NCBI RefSeq assembly: GCF_029854215.1
Contig: NZ_CP122961.1
Span: 2,294,001-2,358,000, forward strand
DNA length: 64,000 bases
Direction: 5' to 3'
Source of the DNA: Halomonas alkaliantarctica
GTDB taxonomy: Bacteria > Pseudomonadota > Gammaproteobacteria > Pseudomonadales > Halomonadaceae
The notes beneath the pieces were generated by a model, which saw only the letters and a list, made by a program, of their open reading frames with translations, was not told where the DNA came from and did no database searches. Positions 45,494-55,888 of the stretch are shown here, piece by piece (the first letter of the stretch is position 1; each line of letters starts with the position of its first letter). A program made the translations under genes and the position numbers.

Positions 45494-46606
45494 TTACTGT
45501 TCGCGTAGAATCTTCAGCATACGCTTAAGCGGCTCTGCTGCGCCCCACAGCAACTGGTCACCCACGCTAAATGCTGAGAGGTATTCACCGCCCATTTGCA
45601 TCTTACGCAGGCGGCCAACCGGCACTTGCAGCGTGCCAGTGGCAGCTGCAGGCGTTAAGCCAGCAATGGTGGCGTCTTTATCGTTAGGAATCAGCTTTAC
45701 CCACTCGTTGTGCTTGGCGATGCGATCTTCGATCTCATCCAGCGGCACATCGTGCTTCAGTTTGATAGTGAACGCTTGGCTGTGCGAACGCATCGCGCCG
45801 ATACGCACACACAGGCCATCGATGGGAATCGGGTTGTTGTCGAGGCCAAGAATCTTGTTGGTCTCAACGCTGCCCTTCCACTCTTCGCGGCTCTGGCCGT
45901 TGTCCAGCTTGGTATCGATCCACGGCAGCAGGCTACCCGCCAATGGTGCGGCAAAGTTTTCGGTCGGGAAGCTACCGCTGCGCATGGCAGCCGTTACTTT
46001 ACGATCGATATCCAGAATCGCACTGGACGTATCCTTCAGCTCCTCACCAACGCTGTCGTGCAGTTGACCCATTTGGTTCAACAGCTCGCGCATGTGCTTG
46101 GCACCGGAGCCTGAGGCCGCTTGGTAGGTCATGGAGGTCATCCATTCCACCATATCGGCTTCGAACAAACCGCCCAAGCCCATCAACATCAGGCTCACGG
46201 TGCAGTTGCCGCCCACAAAGGTTTTGGCGCCTTTAGCTAGCTGGTCGTCGATCACCTTGCGGTTGACCGGGTCTAGCACGATCGTCGCTTCATCTTCCAT
46301 ACGCAGGGTGCTGGCGGCGTCAACCCAGTAGCCTTTCCAGCCTGCGTTACGCAGATCTTTATAGACGGGTTTGGTGTAGTCACCGCCCTGGCAGGTCACG
46401 ATGACATCCAGCGCTTTGAGCGCTTCAATATCAAAGGCGTCTTTAAGCGGAGGCACATCTACACCGATATCGGGGCCGGGCTGGCCAACCTGGGAGGTGG
46501 TGAAGAACACCGGCTCAATGCCGTTAAAATCACCATCTTCCAGCATGCGCTGCATTAATACAGAGCCCACCATGCCGCGCCATCCCACGAAACCGACTTT
46601 CAACAT
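45494..46606 (-). CDS. asd: Aspartate-semialdehyde dehydrogenase
   Basis: The 370-residue protein has the NADP-binding start [36 protein letters not shown], the catalytic cysteine in [19 protein letters not shown], and [17 protein letters not shown]. It makes the branch-point intermediate for lysine, methionine and threonine. AGGAGG precedes ATG 46606, and a TATAAT -10 hexamer lies at 46639-46644 on the minus strand, so it may have its own promoter behind leuB. Confidence 0.97.
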   Translation of the reverse strand: MLKVGFVGWRGMVGSVLMQRMLEDGDFNGIEPVFFTTSQVGQPGPDIGVDVPPLKDAFDIEALKALDVIVTCQGGDYTKPVYKDLRNAGWKGYWVDAASTLRMEDEATIVLDPVNRKVIDDQLAKGAKTFVGGNCTVSLMLMGLGGLFEADMVEWMTSMTYQAASGSGAKHMRELLNQMGQLHDSVGEELKDTSSAILDIDRKVTAAMRSGSFPTENFAAPLAGSLLPWIDTKLDNGQSREEWKGSVETNKILGLDNNPIPIDGLCVRIGAMRSHSQAFTIKLKHDVPLDEIEDRIAKHNEWVKLIPNDKDATIAGLTPAAATGTLQVPVGRLRKMQMGGEYLSAFSVGDQLLWGAAEPLKRMLKILREQ

Positions 46607-46638
46607 ATGAAGTCCTCCTGCAAAGAATGAGTCTTGGT

Positions 46639-46644
46639 ATTATA
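46639..46644 (-). promoter_or_regulatory. Perfect -10 hexamer upstream of asd
   Basis: TATAAT on the minus strand in the 72-bp leuB-asd gap, 33 bp before the asd start. No good -35 is present at 17 bp, so activity without an activator is uncertain. Confidence 0.4.
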
Positions 46645-46678
46645 CACAATTCTTTACTCTGATTTTTTGAAGCTACTG

Positions 46679-47758
46679 TTACTGTTTAGCAAACGCTGCC
46701 AATACCGCATCGCCCATGGCATCGGTGCCAATGGTTTGCATACCGGTAGATGCGATATCCGCGGTACGAAGGCCATCGTCCAGCACGCTGCCCACAGCGG
46801 CTTCAATACGCTCCGCCAGAGCATTTTCATTCAGCGAGTAGCGCAGCATCATGGCCACTGAGAGCATCATGGCTAATGGATTCGCTACGTTCTGACCAGC
46901 GATATCAGGCGCGCTGCCGTGGCATGGCTCGTACATGCCTTGACCGCTTTCGTTAAGCGACGCAGAAGGCAGCATACCGATAGACCCGGTAAGCATCGCG
47001 GCAGCGTCAGAGAGAATATCGCCAAACATATTGCCGGTGACCACTACGTCAAACTGCTTGGGTGCGCGCACCAACTGCATGGCGGCGTTATCGACGTACA
47101 TATGGGAAAGCTCAACGTCCGGGTATTCGGGCGCTAAACGCTCCATCACTTCACGCCACAAGATGGTGACTTCCAGTACGTTAGCTTTGTCCACTGAACA
47201 GAGCTTCTTGCCGCGCTTTTGGGCCATCTCGAATGCGACACGACCAATGCGCTCAATTTCGCTTTCAGAATAGATATAGGTGTTAAAGCCGACCCTTTCG
47301 CCGTTGCGTACTTCAATGCCACGGGGCTGGCCGAAGTAAATGCCGCCAGTGAGCTCGCGGACGATCATAATATCCAGCCCGGCAACTAATTCAGGTTTGA
47401 GGCTGGAGGCGCTGGCCAACTGCGGGTAAAGCATCGCTGGGCGCAGGTTGCCGAATAACCCCAGATTTTTGCGCAGGCCCAGCAGCCCTTTTTCAGGGCG
47501 CTTGGAGAGGTCTTCGATTTTGTCCCACTTGGGGCCGCCCACTGCGCCCAATAAAATCGCACTGGCTGCTTTGGCTTTTGCGAGGGTTTCTGCGGGCAGT
47601 GGCTCGCCATGAACATCGTAAGCGGAGCCACCCACCAAGCCCTCTTCTACTTCAATATCCAGGCCCGCTTCTTGGCAAGCTTTCAACAAGCGTGCCGCCT
47701 GAGCAGCAATCTCGGGGCCAATACCGTCACCCGGCAGCAGTAGTACCTTATGAGTCAT
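46679..47758 (-). CDS. leuB: 3-isopropylmalate dehydrogenase
   Basis: The 359-residue protein has [44 protein letters not shown], and the metal/NAD region [20 protein letters not shown]...[18 protein letters not shown]. It oxidatively decarboxylates 3-isopropylmalate in leucine synthesis. It lies about 100 bp after leuD. Confidence 0.97.
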   Translation of the reverse strand: MTHKVLLLPGDGIGPEIAAQAARLLKACQEAGLDIEVEEGLVGGSAYDVHGEPLPAETLAKAKAASAILLGAVGGPKWDKIEDLSKRPEKGLLGLRKNLGLFGNLRPAMLYPQLASASSLKPELVAGLDIMIVRELTGGIYFGQPRGIEVRNGERVGFNTYIYSESEIERIGRVAFEMAQKRGKKLCSVDKANVLEVTILWREVMERLAPEYPDVELSHMYVDNAAMQLVRAPKQFDVVVTGNMFGDILSDAAAMLTGSIGMLPSASLNESGQGMYEPCHGSAPDIAGQNVANPLAMMLSVAMMLRYSLNENALAERIEAAVGSVLDDGLRTADIASTGMQTIGTDAMGDAVLAAFAKQ

Positions 47759-47857
47759 GCTAAATCCTTAACGTGTTATCGAGCGACTTTGGCCGCTTTG
47801 CACGTTGCAATGGGGTTACAACGCGCTATCAAACTTACTGTGAAAACTGGAAAGCGT

Positions 47858-48505
47858 TTAGGCAGATTGCCGGAACAGCCAGGGGCGTGCGGTTTTATGT
47901 TTCTGTTCAAAGGCACGAATGGCGTCTTCGTCTTTTAGCGTCAGGCCGATATCGTCCAACCCTTCCAGCAGGCAGTGCTTGCGGAACTCATCCACTTCAA
48001 ACTCTAAAATCTCGCCGCTGGGGGTAATGACCCGCTGGTTCTCTAAGTCCACATCCAACTGGTAGCCTTCGTTGGCGTCCACCTCGGCAAACAGGCGATC
48101 GACTACTTCTTCTGAGAAGGTGATCAGCAAAATGCCGTTCTTGAACGAGTTGTTATAGAAGATATCGGCAAAACTGGGGGCAATCACTACCTTGAAACCG
48201 AAGTCTTCCAGCGCCCAAGGCGCGTGCTCACGAGAGCTGCCGCAACCAAAGTTACGCCGAGCAAGTAGCACTTCCGCGCCTTTGAAACGCGGCTGGTTCA
48301 AGACAAAATCAGGGTTCAGCGGGCGCTGTGAGCAGTCCTGACCCGGCTGGCCTTCATCCAGGTAACGCAGTTCGTCGAATAAGTTAACGCCGAAGCCGGT
48401 ACGCTTGATCGACTTCAAAAACTGCTTGGGGATAATCAAATCGGTGTCGACGTTGGCGCGGTCAAGGGGTGCTACCACGCCTTCAAAACGTTCAAATTTT
48501 TTCAT
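47858..48505 (-). CDS. leuD: 3-isopropylmalate dehydratase, small subunit
   Basis: The 215-residue protein has [40 protein letters not shown] and [17 protein letters not shown], the LeuD swivel-domain marks. With LeuC it isomerises 2- and 3-isopropylmalate. It starts 3 bp after the leuC stop. Confidence 0.97.
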   Translation of the reverse strand: MKKFERFEGVVAPLDRANVDTDLIIPKQFLKSIKRTGFGVNLFDELRYLDEGQPGQDCSQRPLNPDFVLNQPRFKGAEVLLARRNFGCGSSREHAPWALEDFGFKVVIAPSFADIFYNNSFKNGILLITFSEEVVDRLFAEVDANEGYQLDVDLENQRVITPSGEILEFEVDEFRKHCLLEGLDDIGLTLKDEDAIRAFEQKHKTARPWLFRQSA

Positions 48506-48508
48506 GGC

Positions 48509-49960
48509 TTAGGCCTCCTGTGCGTGAGTGGCGTCGTTGGCAGGCAAGCTACGAACGTCAACAAAATGACCGGCAATCGCCGCTGCCGCTGCCATGGCGG
48601 GGCTGACAAGGTGCGTGCGGCCACCGTAGCCCTGACGCCCTTCAAAGTTGCGGTTAGAAGTAGAAGCGCAGTGCTCACCGGCACCCAGCTTATCCGCGTT
48701 CATAGCCAAACACATGGAGCAGCCCGGCTCGCGCCACTCAAAACCTGCTTCAATGAAAATCTTATCCAAACCTTCCGCTTCAGCTTGACGCTTCACTAAG
48801 CCGGAACCCGGCACCACCATGGCCAACTTGATGGAATCAGCCACTTTATTGCCTTTGGCGACTTTGGCGGCTTCGCGCAGATCTTCGATGCGAGAGTTGG
48901 TGCAGGAGCCGATAAAGATTTTATCCAGTTTGATATCAGTGATTTTCTGATTAGCGTGAAGGCCCATGTACTCTAAGGCACGAGTGTGGCTGCGCTGAAC
49001 GGTTTCATCCAGCGCCGCGCTGGGATCAGGCACCTGGCCAGAAATACCGGTGACCATTTCCGGGCTGGTGCCCCAGCTCACCTGTGGTTCGATCTCTTCA
49101 GCTTGCAAAGTAACAACTTTATCGAACTTCGCATCGTCGTCAGAGACAAGTTTGCGCCAGTCGGCTACCGCGGCCTCCCACTGCTCTGCGGTAGGCGCAA
49201 AGGGGCGCTTGGCCAAGTAATCAATGGTGGTCTCGTCAACGGCGATCAAACCTACCCGTGCGCCAGCTTCAATAGCCATGTTGCACACGGTCATGCGCCC
49301 TTCCATAGAGAGCGAGGCAATCGCGCTACCTGCAAATTCAATGGCGTAGCCGGTACCGCCAGCAGTACCGATTTTACCAATTATGGCCAGCACAACATCT
49401 TTTGCTGTTACACCCAGGCCCAGCTCGCCTTCGACCCGCACCTGCATGTTCTTCATTTTTTGCGCCAGCAAGCACTGGGTCGCCATGACGTGCTCGACTT
49501 CAGAGGTGCCAATACCGTGGGCCAAGGCGCCAAAGGCACCGTGGGTAGCGGTATGGGAGTCGCCACATACCACGGTCATACCCGGCAGTGTTGCGCCCTG
49601 CTCAGGGCCAACCACATGCACAATACCCTGACGCGGGTCGTTGATTTTGAACTCTTCGATGCCGTACTCAAGGCAGTTGTCATCCAGAGTTTGCACCTGA
49701 ATCAGCGATACTGGGTCTTTAATGCCGCTGTTACCCTCGGCACGCTCCTTCACCGTGGTGGGCACGTTGTGATCGGGCGTAGCCAAGTTGGCATCCAAGC
49801 GCCACGGCTTACGATTAGCTAAACGCAGACCTTCAAACGCTTGAGGCGAAGTCACTTCGTGAAGCAGCTGGCGGTCGATATAAATCAACGCGGTGCCGTC
49901 GTCACGCTGTTTAACCAAGTGCTGATTCCAGAGTTTATCGTAAAGGGTTTGACCTGACAT
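48509..49960 (-). CDS. leuC: 3-isopropylmalate dehydratase, large subunit
   Basis: The 483-residue aconitase-family protein has [20 protein letters not shown], the [4Fe-4S] cysteines in [17 protein letters not shown] and [10 protein letters not shown], and [20 protein letters not shown]. It is the first gene of leuCDB and diverges from a LysR regulator gene; the shared 158-bp region carries two inverted repeats that could be operators. Confidence 0.97.
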   Translation of the reverse strand: MSGQTLYDKLWNQHLVKQRDDGTALIYIDRQLLHEVTSPQAFEGLRLANRKPWRLDANLATPDHNVPTTVKERAEGNSGIKDPVSLIQVQTLDDNCLEYGIEEFKINDPRQGIVHVVGPEQGATLPGMTVVCGDSHTATHGAFGALAHGIGTSEVEHVMATQCLLAQKMKNMQVRVEGELGLGVTAKDVVLAIIGKIGTAGGTGYAIEFAGSAIASLSMEGRMTVCNMAIEAGARVGLIAVDETTIDYLAKRPFAPTAEQWEAAVADWRKLVSDDDAKFDKVVTLQAEEIEPQVSWGTSPEMVTGISGQVPDPSAALDETVQRSHTRALEYMGLHANQKITDIKLDKIFIGSCTNSRIEDLREAAKVAKGNKVADSIKLAMVVPGSGLVKRQAEAEGLDKIFIEAGFEWREPGCSMCLAMNADKLGAGEHCASTSNRNFEGRQGYGGRTHLVSPAMAAAAAIAGHFVDVRSLPANDATHAQEA

Positions 49961-50083
49961 ATGGCTCTCCTGGGCAGTGCCCTGCTAGTTCGGTATGGCA
50001 GCCTCTTTGTGCTGCTTATATGGCAATAGCATGAGTGTTACGCGACTCGCGCATAAAAGCAATTCATGTTATTCATAGATTAG

Positions 50084-50105
50084 ATTCCAAATAGGAATAG
50101 CTATT
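50084..50105. promoter_or_regulatory. Paired inverted repeats in the leuC-LysR divergent region
   Basis: ATTCC-AAATA-GGAAT (50084-50098) is a perfect inverted repeat and overlaps AATAGCTATT (50096-50105), a perfect 10-bp palindrome, 14 bp before the LysR start. The position suits autoregulation and control of leuC by the LysR protein, but no experiment or motif model supports it here. Confidence 0.5.
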
Positions 50106-50118
50106 CAAGGATGCGTGA

Positions 50119-51009
50119 GTGGATACCCAAAGCCTACAAGCCTTTCTGGCTGTCGCCGATACGCAAAGTTTCTCCCGCGCGGCGGAACAGCTTCACCTTA
50201 CTCAGCCTGCCGTCAGCAAACGCATCGCTACCTTAGAATCCCAGGTAGGTGCACGGCTGTTTGACCGCATTGGTCGGCGTATTGCGTTAACTGAAGCGGG
50301 TAATGTGCTGATGCCCCAAGCGCGGCGCATTCTATTTACCGTTGAGGACAGCCGCCGGGCGCTAGCCAATCTTTCTGGCCAAGTGGGCGGCAAGCTTATC
50401 CTGGCCACCAGCCATCATATTGGCCTGCACCGCTTACCTCCGCTATTAAAGCAGTACACCCAGCGCCATCCGGAAGTCGAACTCGACCTGCATTTTTTGG
50501 ATTCCGAGCAGGCTTACCAGGGGGTACTGGATGGCACCCTGGAAATGGCCGTGGTAACTCTCGCTCCCCACCCTCATGAGCAGTTGGAGGTGGTCGAACT
50601 ATGGCGTGACCGGCTCTGCTTTACCTGTGCGATTGACCACCCACTTGCCAACCAAACCCCGGCCTCTCAAAGCCTACTGTCACTGGCCGATCTGTGCGAG
50701 TTCAACTGCGTAATGCCCGGCGCAAAAACCTTTACCGGTTCACTCATTGAGCAACGCTTCATTGAAGCAGGGCTAAAACTGCCGGTGAGTATGGCGACCA
50801 ACTATTTAGAGACGCTAAAAATGATGTGCGGTGTAGGATTAGGCTGGAGCCTGCTGCCGGAAAAAATGATCGACAGCGAGCTAGTAGAGATTGAAGTAGA
50901 CACTGCTCCCATCCACCGCCCGTTAGGGTATTTAGTGCATACCAATCGAACCCTTTCTAATGCAGCACGTAGCATGATCGAACAGCTTGAAGCCGCTAGG
51001 CAACATTAA
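50119..51009 (+). CDS. LysR family transcriptional regulator
   Basis: The 296-residue protein has the LysR winged helix at residues 1-60 (LQAFLAVADTQSFSRAAEQL, TQPAVSKRIATLE) and a periplasmic-binding-like effector domain (ILATSHHIGLHRLPPLLKQY onwards). The start is GTG 50119. It is divergent from leuCDB, an arrangement that suggests it senses a leucine-pathway compound and activates leuC; this is inference from position. Confidence 0.9.
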   Translation: MDTQSLQAFLAVADTQSFSRAAEQLHLTQPAVSKRIATLESQVGARLFDRIGRRIALTEAGNVLMPQARRILFTVEDSRRALANLSGQVGGKLILATSHHIGLHRLPPLLKQYTQRHPEVELDLHFLDSEQAYQGVLDGTLEMAVVTLAPHPHEQLEVVELWRDRLCFTCAIDHPLANQTPASQSLLSLADLCEFNCVMPGAKTFTGSLIEQRFIEAGLKLPVSMATNYLETLKMMCGVGLGWSLLPEKMIDSELVEIEVDTAPIHRPLGYLVHTNRTLSNAARSMIEQLEAARQH

Positions 51010-51500
51010 GAGTCATCATGAAGGGCTTAAATCACTTCTCCTGACATGGCTATTCATTAATCGCTATTACTCACTGTATTGAGCAAATACCTCTTCACCC
51101 GTTAGCTGCTTGGTTTTTTCTGCCAATGGGTAACAGACAAGCGCCCTGATGATGAATAGTCTTTGCCATACCCGCCCTCTTCGTAAATTTATGTAACTTT
51201 TGATTAAGTTTCTAGCTGAACAGTTTGTCGTAAAAACCTTAACATCAGGATAGATCAGAACTGGTTAAAACTGATTTAAGAGGAACCATAATTTTTTACT
51301 ATAACGACAAAGCCTACAACCACAGGCCTAGGGATCGTTCTCATGAGGTATTGATGAATTTTCTAGGTTCTTTTACTGATGATATTCCTCTTCAAGTTCA
51401 CGTTTTTGTCCAATTTTTACTCAAAGGTACTCCTATACACTGAAAAGATACATTTACTTACAAATGTGTCGTCATTTTCATCCAGGGTAGGAATATCAAC
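51010..51500. other. Long AT-rich intergenic region before pgaA
   Basis: This 491-bp region has no convincing gene. It is clearly AT-richer than its surroundings, with runs such as AATTTTTTAC and AATTTTTACTC. A short near-repeat (AGAACTGGTTAAAACTGATT around 51256) is present. No clean sigma-70 pair or known riboswitch core was found. It probably holds the pgaABCD promoter with regulator sites and a long untranslated leader. Confidence 0.5.
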
Positions 51501-53930
51501 ATGCATAACCGTCCTAGCTCCCTCCTGCCGATTTGTCTAATCGCCTGCCTAACGTCGGGCGTGGCATATGGGCAGACGACGATCGACGCGCAACGCGAAG
51601 CACTGGTTATCCAAGCACGTCAGGGGGCTCTGGAAACATCAATTGAAGGTTTACAGACGCTTTATCACCAAACACGCGATGTCCGCGTGCGTGAAGATTT
51701 AGTCGCGCTACTGGTTCGAGCCGGACGCCACCAGGAAGCATTGGCGGTTTGCAGTTGGTGCCAAACGGAAAACTACAGTGATTCAGAACTTGCCAATCTA
51801 GCGGGTGCTGCACGTAGCGCAGGTGATTATGATCAGGCACTAGAGCTGTTTCGAACGCTCACCTATCGCGATCCATCCAATGCGCAAGGTTGGCTTGGTC
51901 AAGCGTTAGTCCATACCGATATGGGCAACTATACGCTGGCGGATGTATCCCTACAGCAGTACAACCAAGTAGCTGGTTCGACGACGGAGGCGGGCCTTGA
52001 AGCAAGGGGCTATCTAGCCTCTCGAACAGCTAATGCCGTACAAGAACTGGATGCCCGCCAAGCATTGGTCGCGCAAGATCCTAGCAATACAAGTGAACTG
52101 CATGCACTTTATCGACTGGCGGTCGGCTTGGGCGCCAGCTCTGCAGCGCGCCGTATTATGCAAACCAACCCTGAAGTCTTCTCCGAAAATGACCGCCTTT
52201 GGCTTACTTATTATGAAGGTGTAACCGACATACGCCTGGGTATTCATACCGACCAGCCGACCAGAACTCGCAACGGCTTGGCACAGTTAAATAGCGTGCT
52301 GAGTAATGAGGGAGCCCCTCAAGAGCTTATCACTATCGCCGAGTACGACAAAGTAGTAGCACTGGCCGAATTAAGACGTTTCTCAGAGGCAGAAGCGCTA
52401 GCCGTAAGATTAAAGAACCAGAACGGCCAGTTACCCAGCTATGTTGACCGAGCCAGGGCCCATGCTCTAAATGGTATGGGTCGCCCAAAGGAGGCTATCA
52501 CTCTCTACGAAAACCTGATTCGACAATCCCCTAAGCAGGCCACAAATCCCGACGACCCGCTTAACGAAGGACTGTTCTACAGCTACACCGACGCCCAGCG
52601 ATTTCGCGATGCGGATAGACTACTAGAAGAGTGGCGCGCCAGTGAACCCGAGCAACGCTTGGACTTCACTCGCACCGTTCGTATAGAAAACCCTAACTAT
52701 CAGAAAGTATTGCTGCTAGGTGTATTACTTGATGCCTGGCGTGGTCGCACGGATGAAGCCATCGAACAACTGGCAAACTACCAGGCTCAAGCGCCTGCAG
52801 ATCCTTATCTGTGGATGATAAAAGGCGATATTGAGCGAGACCGTGGATTGCCAAGAAGAGCCGAAGAGTCTTTCCAACAGGCTATCCCTTTACTACCACC
52901 AGAACGGCAAGAAGTCGCAGAACACGGGATACTGCTTTCTCGCTTACAGCGAGGTCAGTGGAAAGGAACAACCACCGAAATTGCCAAAGCAATTGCAGAA
53001 TCCCGACCAAGTGCATCACGGGACGATATGGCTCGTGAGTGGCGCGAACTGCGTGCCCCTCAGTTGAGCAGCACGTTTGAGCGTAGTAAGGGCCAAGGCA
53101 GTGGCACCCAGGCTTCCCGGGAGTGGACCTATAACGTGCTGCTGGAAGGACCTCGCAATGACAACGGTTCCCGACCATTCGCGCAGCGTATTGGTCAGTT
53201 CGGCGAGTTTGATGATGAAAATCTCTATGCCTCTTACAACATAGCTGGCTACGAATGGAATCTACACCCTGCCACAGTGACCCTGGCAGCGGGACATGGC
53301 TCACAGCTCAACGACGATTTCATGGCGCTTGCAGAACTGCAGTACGCGCCGACGGATCACATCTCCACCACGCTGGGCGTCGAAATCAACACCAGCGATA
53401 CCCCACTGCGAGCTCTTAGCGATGGCATTAATGCCGACCGCTACCGTGCTGAACTGGCCTATCGCCACGATGAGCGAGGTGCAGGTGCAATCGGCGTGAT
53501 GGCTACCGACTTTGACGATAGTAACCTACGCCAATCTGTGTACGGGTACTGGGACCAAACCCTCTACCATCTGGATCGCTGGCAGGTTAATGGCGAGGTT
53601 CAGGTGTCTGCTTCTCGTAATGATGAGATTGAAGCCAGCTATTTCAATCCTCGGCGCGATGCCAGCCTTGCCGGTGTGCTGACCGTCAGCTACGAAACGC
53701 CAATTGATTATCGTCAGTCTTTTATTCAGTCATTCTCCCTCGGTTCAGGTCGTTATTGGCAGAAAGATTACGACAGTGAAAACACTTGGTCGATTGGCTA
53801 TCAACATAGCTGGGAGTTACTCCCCAATGTGAATTTCGAATACGGCATCGCTCGCGAAAGAGCCGTGTACGACGGCGTTCCTGAATACGACAACGTCATT
53901 TCAGCCGGCTTTATATGGAGATTCCTATGA
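51501..53930 (+). CDS. pgaA: PNAG export porin PgaA
   Basis: The 809-residue protein has a signal peptide (cleavage near AYG), a periplasmic domain of TPR-like helical repeats (residues about 30-500, for example AGDYDQALELFRTLTYRDPS and GRPKEAITLYENLIRQSP) and a C-terminal outer-membrane beta-barrel (about 515-809) ending in the membrane-type strand NVISAGFIWRF. It exports partly deacetylated poly-beta-1,6-GlcNAc. GTAGGA precedes ATG 51501. Its stop overlaps the pgaB start (ATGA). Confidence 0.93.
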   Translation: MHNRPSSLLPICLIACLTSGVAYGQTTIDAQREALVIQARQGALETSIEGLQTLYHQTRDVRVREDLVALLVRAGRHQEALAVCSWCQTENYSDSELANLAGAARSAGDYDQALELFRTLTYRDPSNAQGWLGQALVHTDMGNYTLADVSLQQYNQVAGSTTEAGLEARGYLASRTANAVQELDARQALVAQDPSNTSELHALYRLAVGLGASSAARRIMQTNPEVFSENDRLWLTYYEGVTDIRLGIHTDQPTRTRNGLAQLNSVLSNEGAPQELITIAEYDKVVALAELRRFSEAEALAVRLKNQNGQLPSYVDRARAHALNGMGRPKEAITLYENLIRQSPKQATNPDDPLNEGLFYSYTDAQRFRDADRLLEEWRASEPEQRLDFTRTVRIENPNYQKVLLLGVLLDAWRGRTDEAIEQLANYQAQAPADPYLWMIKGDIERDRGLPRRAEESFQQAIPLLPPERQEVAEHGILLSRLQRGQWKGTTTEIAKAIAESRPSASRDDMAREWRELRAPQLSSTFERSKGQGSGTQASREWTYNVLLEGPRNDNGSRPFAQRIGQFGEFDDENLYASYNIAGYEWNLHPATVTLAAGHGSQLNDDFMALAELQYAPTDHISTTLGVEINTSDTPLRALSDGINADRYRAELAYRHDERGAGAIGVMATDFDDSNLRQSVYGYWDQTLYHLDRWQVNGEVQVSASRNDEIEASYFNPRRDASLAGVLTVSYETPIDYRQSFIQSFSLGSGRYWQKDYDSENTWSIGYQHSWELLPNVNFEYGIARERAVYDGVPEYDNVISAGFIWRFL

Positions 53931-55888
53931 CACTCTGGCGCGTCATTATATTGAGTGCGGTATTGCTGGTTATCGTCAATATTCAGCAGGCCCAAGCCGC
54001 GCGTTCACCGGATGATTTTGTGGTGATTAGTTACCACGATATAGTGGATTCCAGTGTCACTCCCGACCTGGATATCTATGCGCAGACCATCACCCGTAGT
54101 CTGTTAATTGAACACTTCAACCTGATTTCCGTAGGTGGTTATAACCCGGTAAGTTTGCAACAAATTATTGATGCCAAAGCGGGTGGGCCACCCCTGCCCG
54201 AAAAAGCCGTGCTGCTGACCTTCGATGATGGCTATCGCAGCTTCTACGATATCGTCTTTCCGTTACTAAAACTTTATAACTTCCCCGCCGTTCAAGCCGT
54301 CGTCGGCAGTTGGCTAGATGTGCCTGCTGGCGGGCGGGTGCCCTATGGCAACATCACCCTACCCCGCGAACGTTTTTTAAGCTGGGAGCAGGTCAAGACA
54401 CTAGCCGAATCTCCCCTGGTGGAAATTGCTTCTCACTCTTATGACCTGCATTACGGGGTTAAGGGCAACCCCATGGGCAACGAGCAAGCGGCCGCCGTCA
54501 CCAGCATATGGGATGAGCGCAACGGTTACGAAAGCGAGGCGGCCTACCTTGAACGAGTACGTGATGACATGGCGCGAATGCAGCAACGTTTTCAAGAGCA
54601 GATAGGCCAATCTCCACGCATCATGGTATGGCCTTACGGCGCCTACAGTGAAGCGACGCTCAATCTAGCCGCAGAATATGGCATGGACTACACCTTCAGC
54701 CTACTCGGTGAGCCTAATCAGCTTAGCAGCTCCATGCGAACCATGAACCGCTATCTCATCGACCAGGAAACCAGCCTGGAAACCATAGAAGAGATTCTTG
54801 CCAACCGCGTATGGGAGCTAGAAAAGCTGCGTATTGTGCATGTTGACCTTGATTATGTGTATGACCCTGACCCCATTCAGCAGGAGCAAAATCTCGACAA
54901 ACTAGTCCAGCGTATCGCCGAGTACGGCGTTAGCACCGTCTACCTTCAGGCCTATGCAGACCCCGATGGCGACGGCGTTGCCAATGAGCTTTACTTCCCC
55001 AACCGCCACCTACCGGTTAGAGCTGACCTTTTCAATCGCGTCGCTTGGCAGTTAAAAAAACGCGCCAATGTAAAGGTCTACGCATGGATGCCGGTGCTGT
55101 CGTTTGACTTGGGGGCTGGTTATCAATACGTCACCGATGTAAGAACTGGTCAGGAGTCGCCCGATCAATACCGTCGGCTTTCTCCCTACGTACAAGAAAA
55201 CCGCGACACCATTCGAGAAATCTACCTAGATCTTGGCCGACTAACCAAGTTCGACGGCTTGCTATTTCACGATGACGCCTTCTTTACCGATTTTGAAGAC
55301 GCCACCCCTGAGGCCTTGGCAGCCTATGAGCGCGCTTCATTGCCCAACGATATCAACGCTATCCGTAATGACGAAAACCTGATGGCCATGTGGACCCGCT
55401 TTAAGACCGACTACCTGAATGATTTCACAGACGAGCTGGCTCAGGCGGCTAACTACTATCGTCAGGTCGACAATAAAGAGTTTACCACTTCGCGCAATAT
55501 CTATGCCGTCACAGTGATGGAGCCAGAAAGCCAACGCTGGTTTGCCCAAGATATTCAAAGCTTCGCCAATAGCTACGACTACGTTGCACTCATGGCCATG
55601 CCCTACATGGAAGAAGCGGAAAATCCCAATGAATGGCTAAGAAGCCTTGCACAGCGTTCATTGGCGCAGGTACGTGCGGATCAACTGGTGTTCGAACTAC
55701 AAACCCAAAATTGGAATACCCAAACTCCCATCCCCAGCAAGGAGATCGCCGAATGGGTGCGCATATTGCGTGAAGAAGGCATCAAGCACATTGGTTATTA
55801 TCCGGACAATTTTATTGAAAACCATCCTGATATCAATGTGATGAGACCAGTGTTCTCCAACGGACGTCGGTTTAAGGCCACCCCATGA
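53927..55888 (+). CDS. pgaB: Poly-beta-1,6-GlcNAc N-deacetylase PgaB
   Basis: The 653-residue protein has an N-terminal hydrophobic signal (ending QAQA, no lipobox Cys), a CE4 NodB deacetylase domain (VVISYHDIVDS, AVLLTFDDGYRSFYDIVFPL, EIASHSYDLHYG with metal-binding Asp and His) and a C-terminal TIM-barrel hydrolase-like domain (from about residue 295: VHVDLDYVYDPDP, FHDDAFFTDFED). It removes some acetyl groups so PNAG can be exported. E. coli PgaB is a lipoprotein; this one seems to lack lipidation. ATG 53927 overlaps the pgaA stop. Confidence 0.94.
   Translation: MTLWRVIILSAVLLVIVNIQQAQAARSPDDFVVISYHDIVDSSVTPDLDIYAQTITRSLLIEHFNLISVGGYNPVSLQQIIDAKAGGPPLPEKAVLLTFDDGYRSFYDIVFPLLKLYNFPAVQAVVGSWLDVPAGGRVPYGNITLPRERFLSWEQVKTLAESPLVEIASHSYDLHYGVKGNPMGNEQAAAVTSIWDERNGYESEAAYLERVRDDMARMQQRFQEQIGQSPRIMVWPYGAYSEATLNLAAEYGMDYTFSLLGEPNQLSSSMRTMNRYLIDQETSLETIEEILANRVWELEKLRIVHVDLDYVYDPDPIQQEQNLDKLVQRIAEYGVSTVYLQAYADPDGDGVANELYFPNRHLPVRADLFNRVAWQLKKRANVKVYAWMPVLSFDLGAGYQYVTDVRTGQESPDQYRRLSPYVQENRDTIREIYLDLGRLTKFDGLLFHDDAFFTDFEDATPEALAAYERASLPNDINAIRNDENLMAMWTRFKTDYLNDFTDELAQAANYYRQVDNKEFTTSRNIYAVTVMEPESQRWFAQDIQSFANSYDYVALMAMPYMEEAENPNEWLRSLAQRSLAQVRADQLVFELQTQNWNTQTPIPSKEIAEWVRILREEGIKHIGYYPDNFIENHPDINVMRPVFSNGRRFKATP

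Noticed and set aside
48986..49822. 278-codon open frame antisense to leuC
   Set aside because: It lies wholly opposite a clear leuC gene and shows no domain; a shadow frame in GC-rich DNA.
52882..53304. 140-codon frame antisense to pgaA
   Set aside because: No start signal or family features, and fully inside pgaA.
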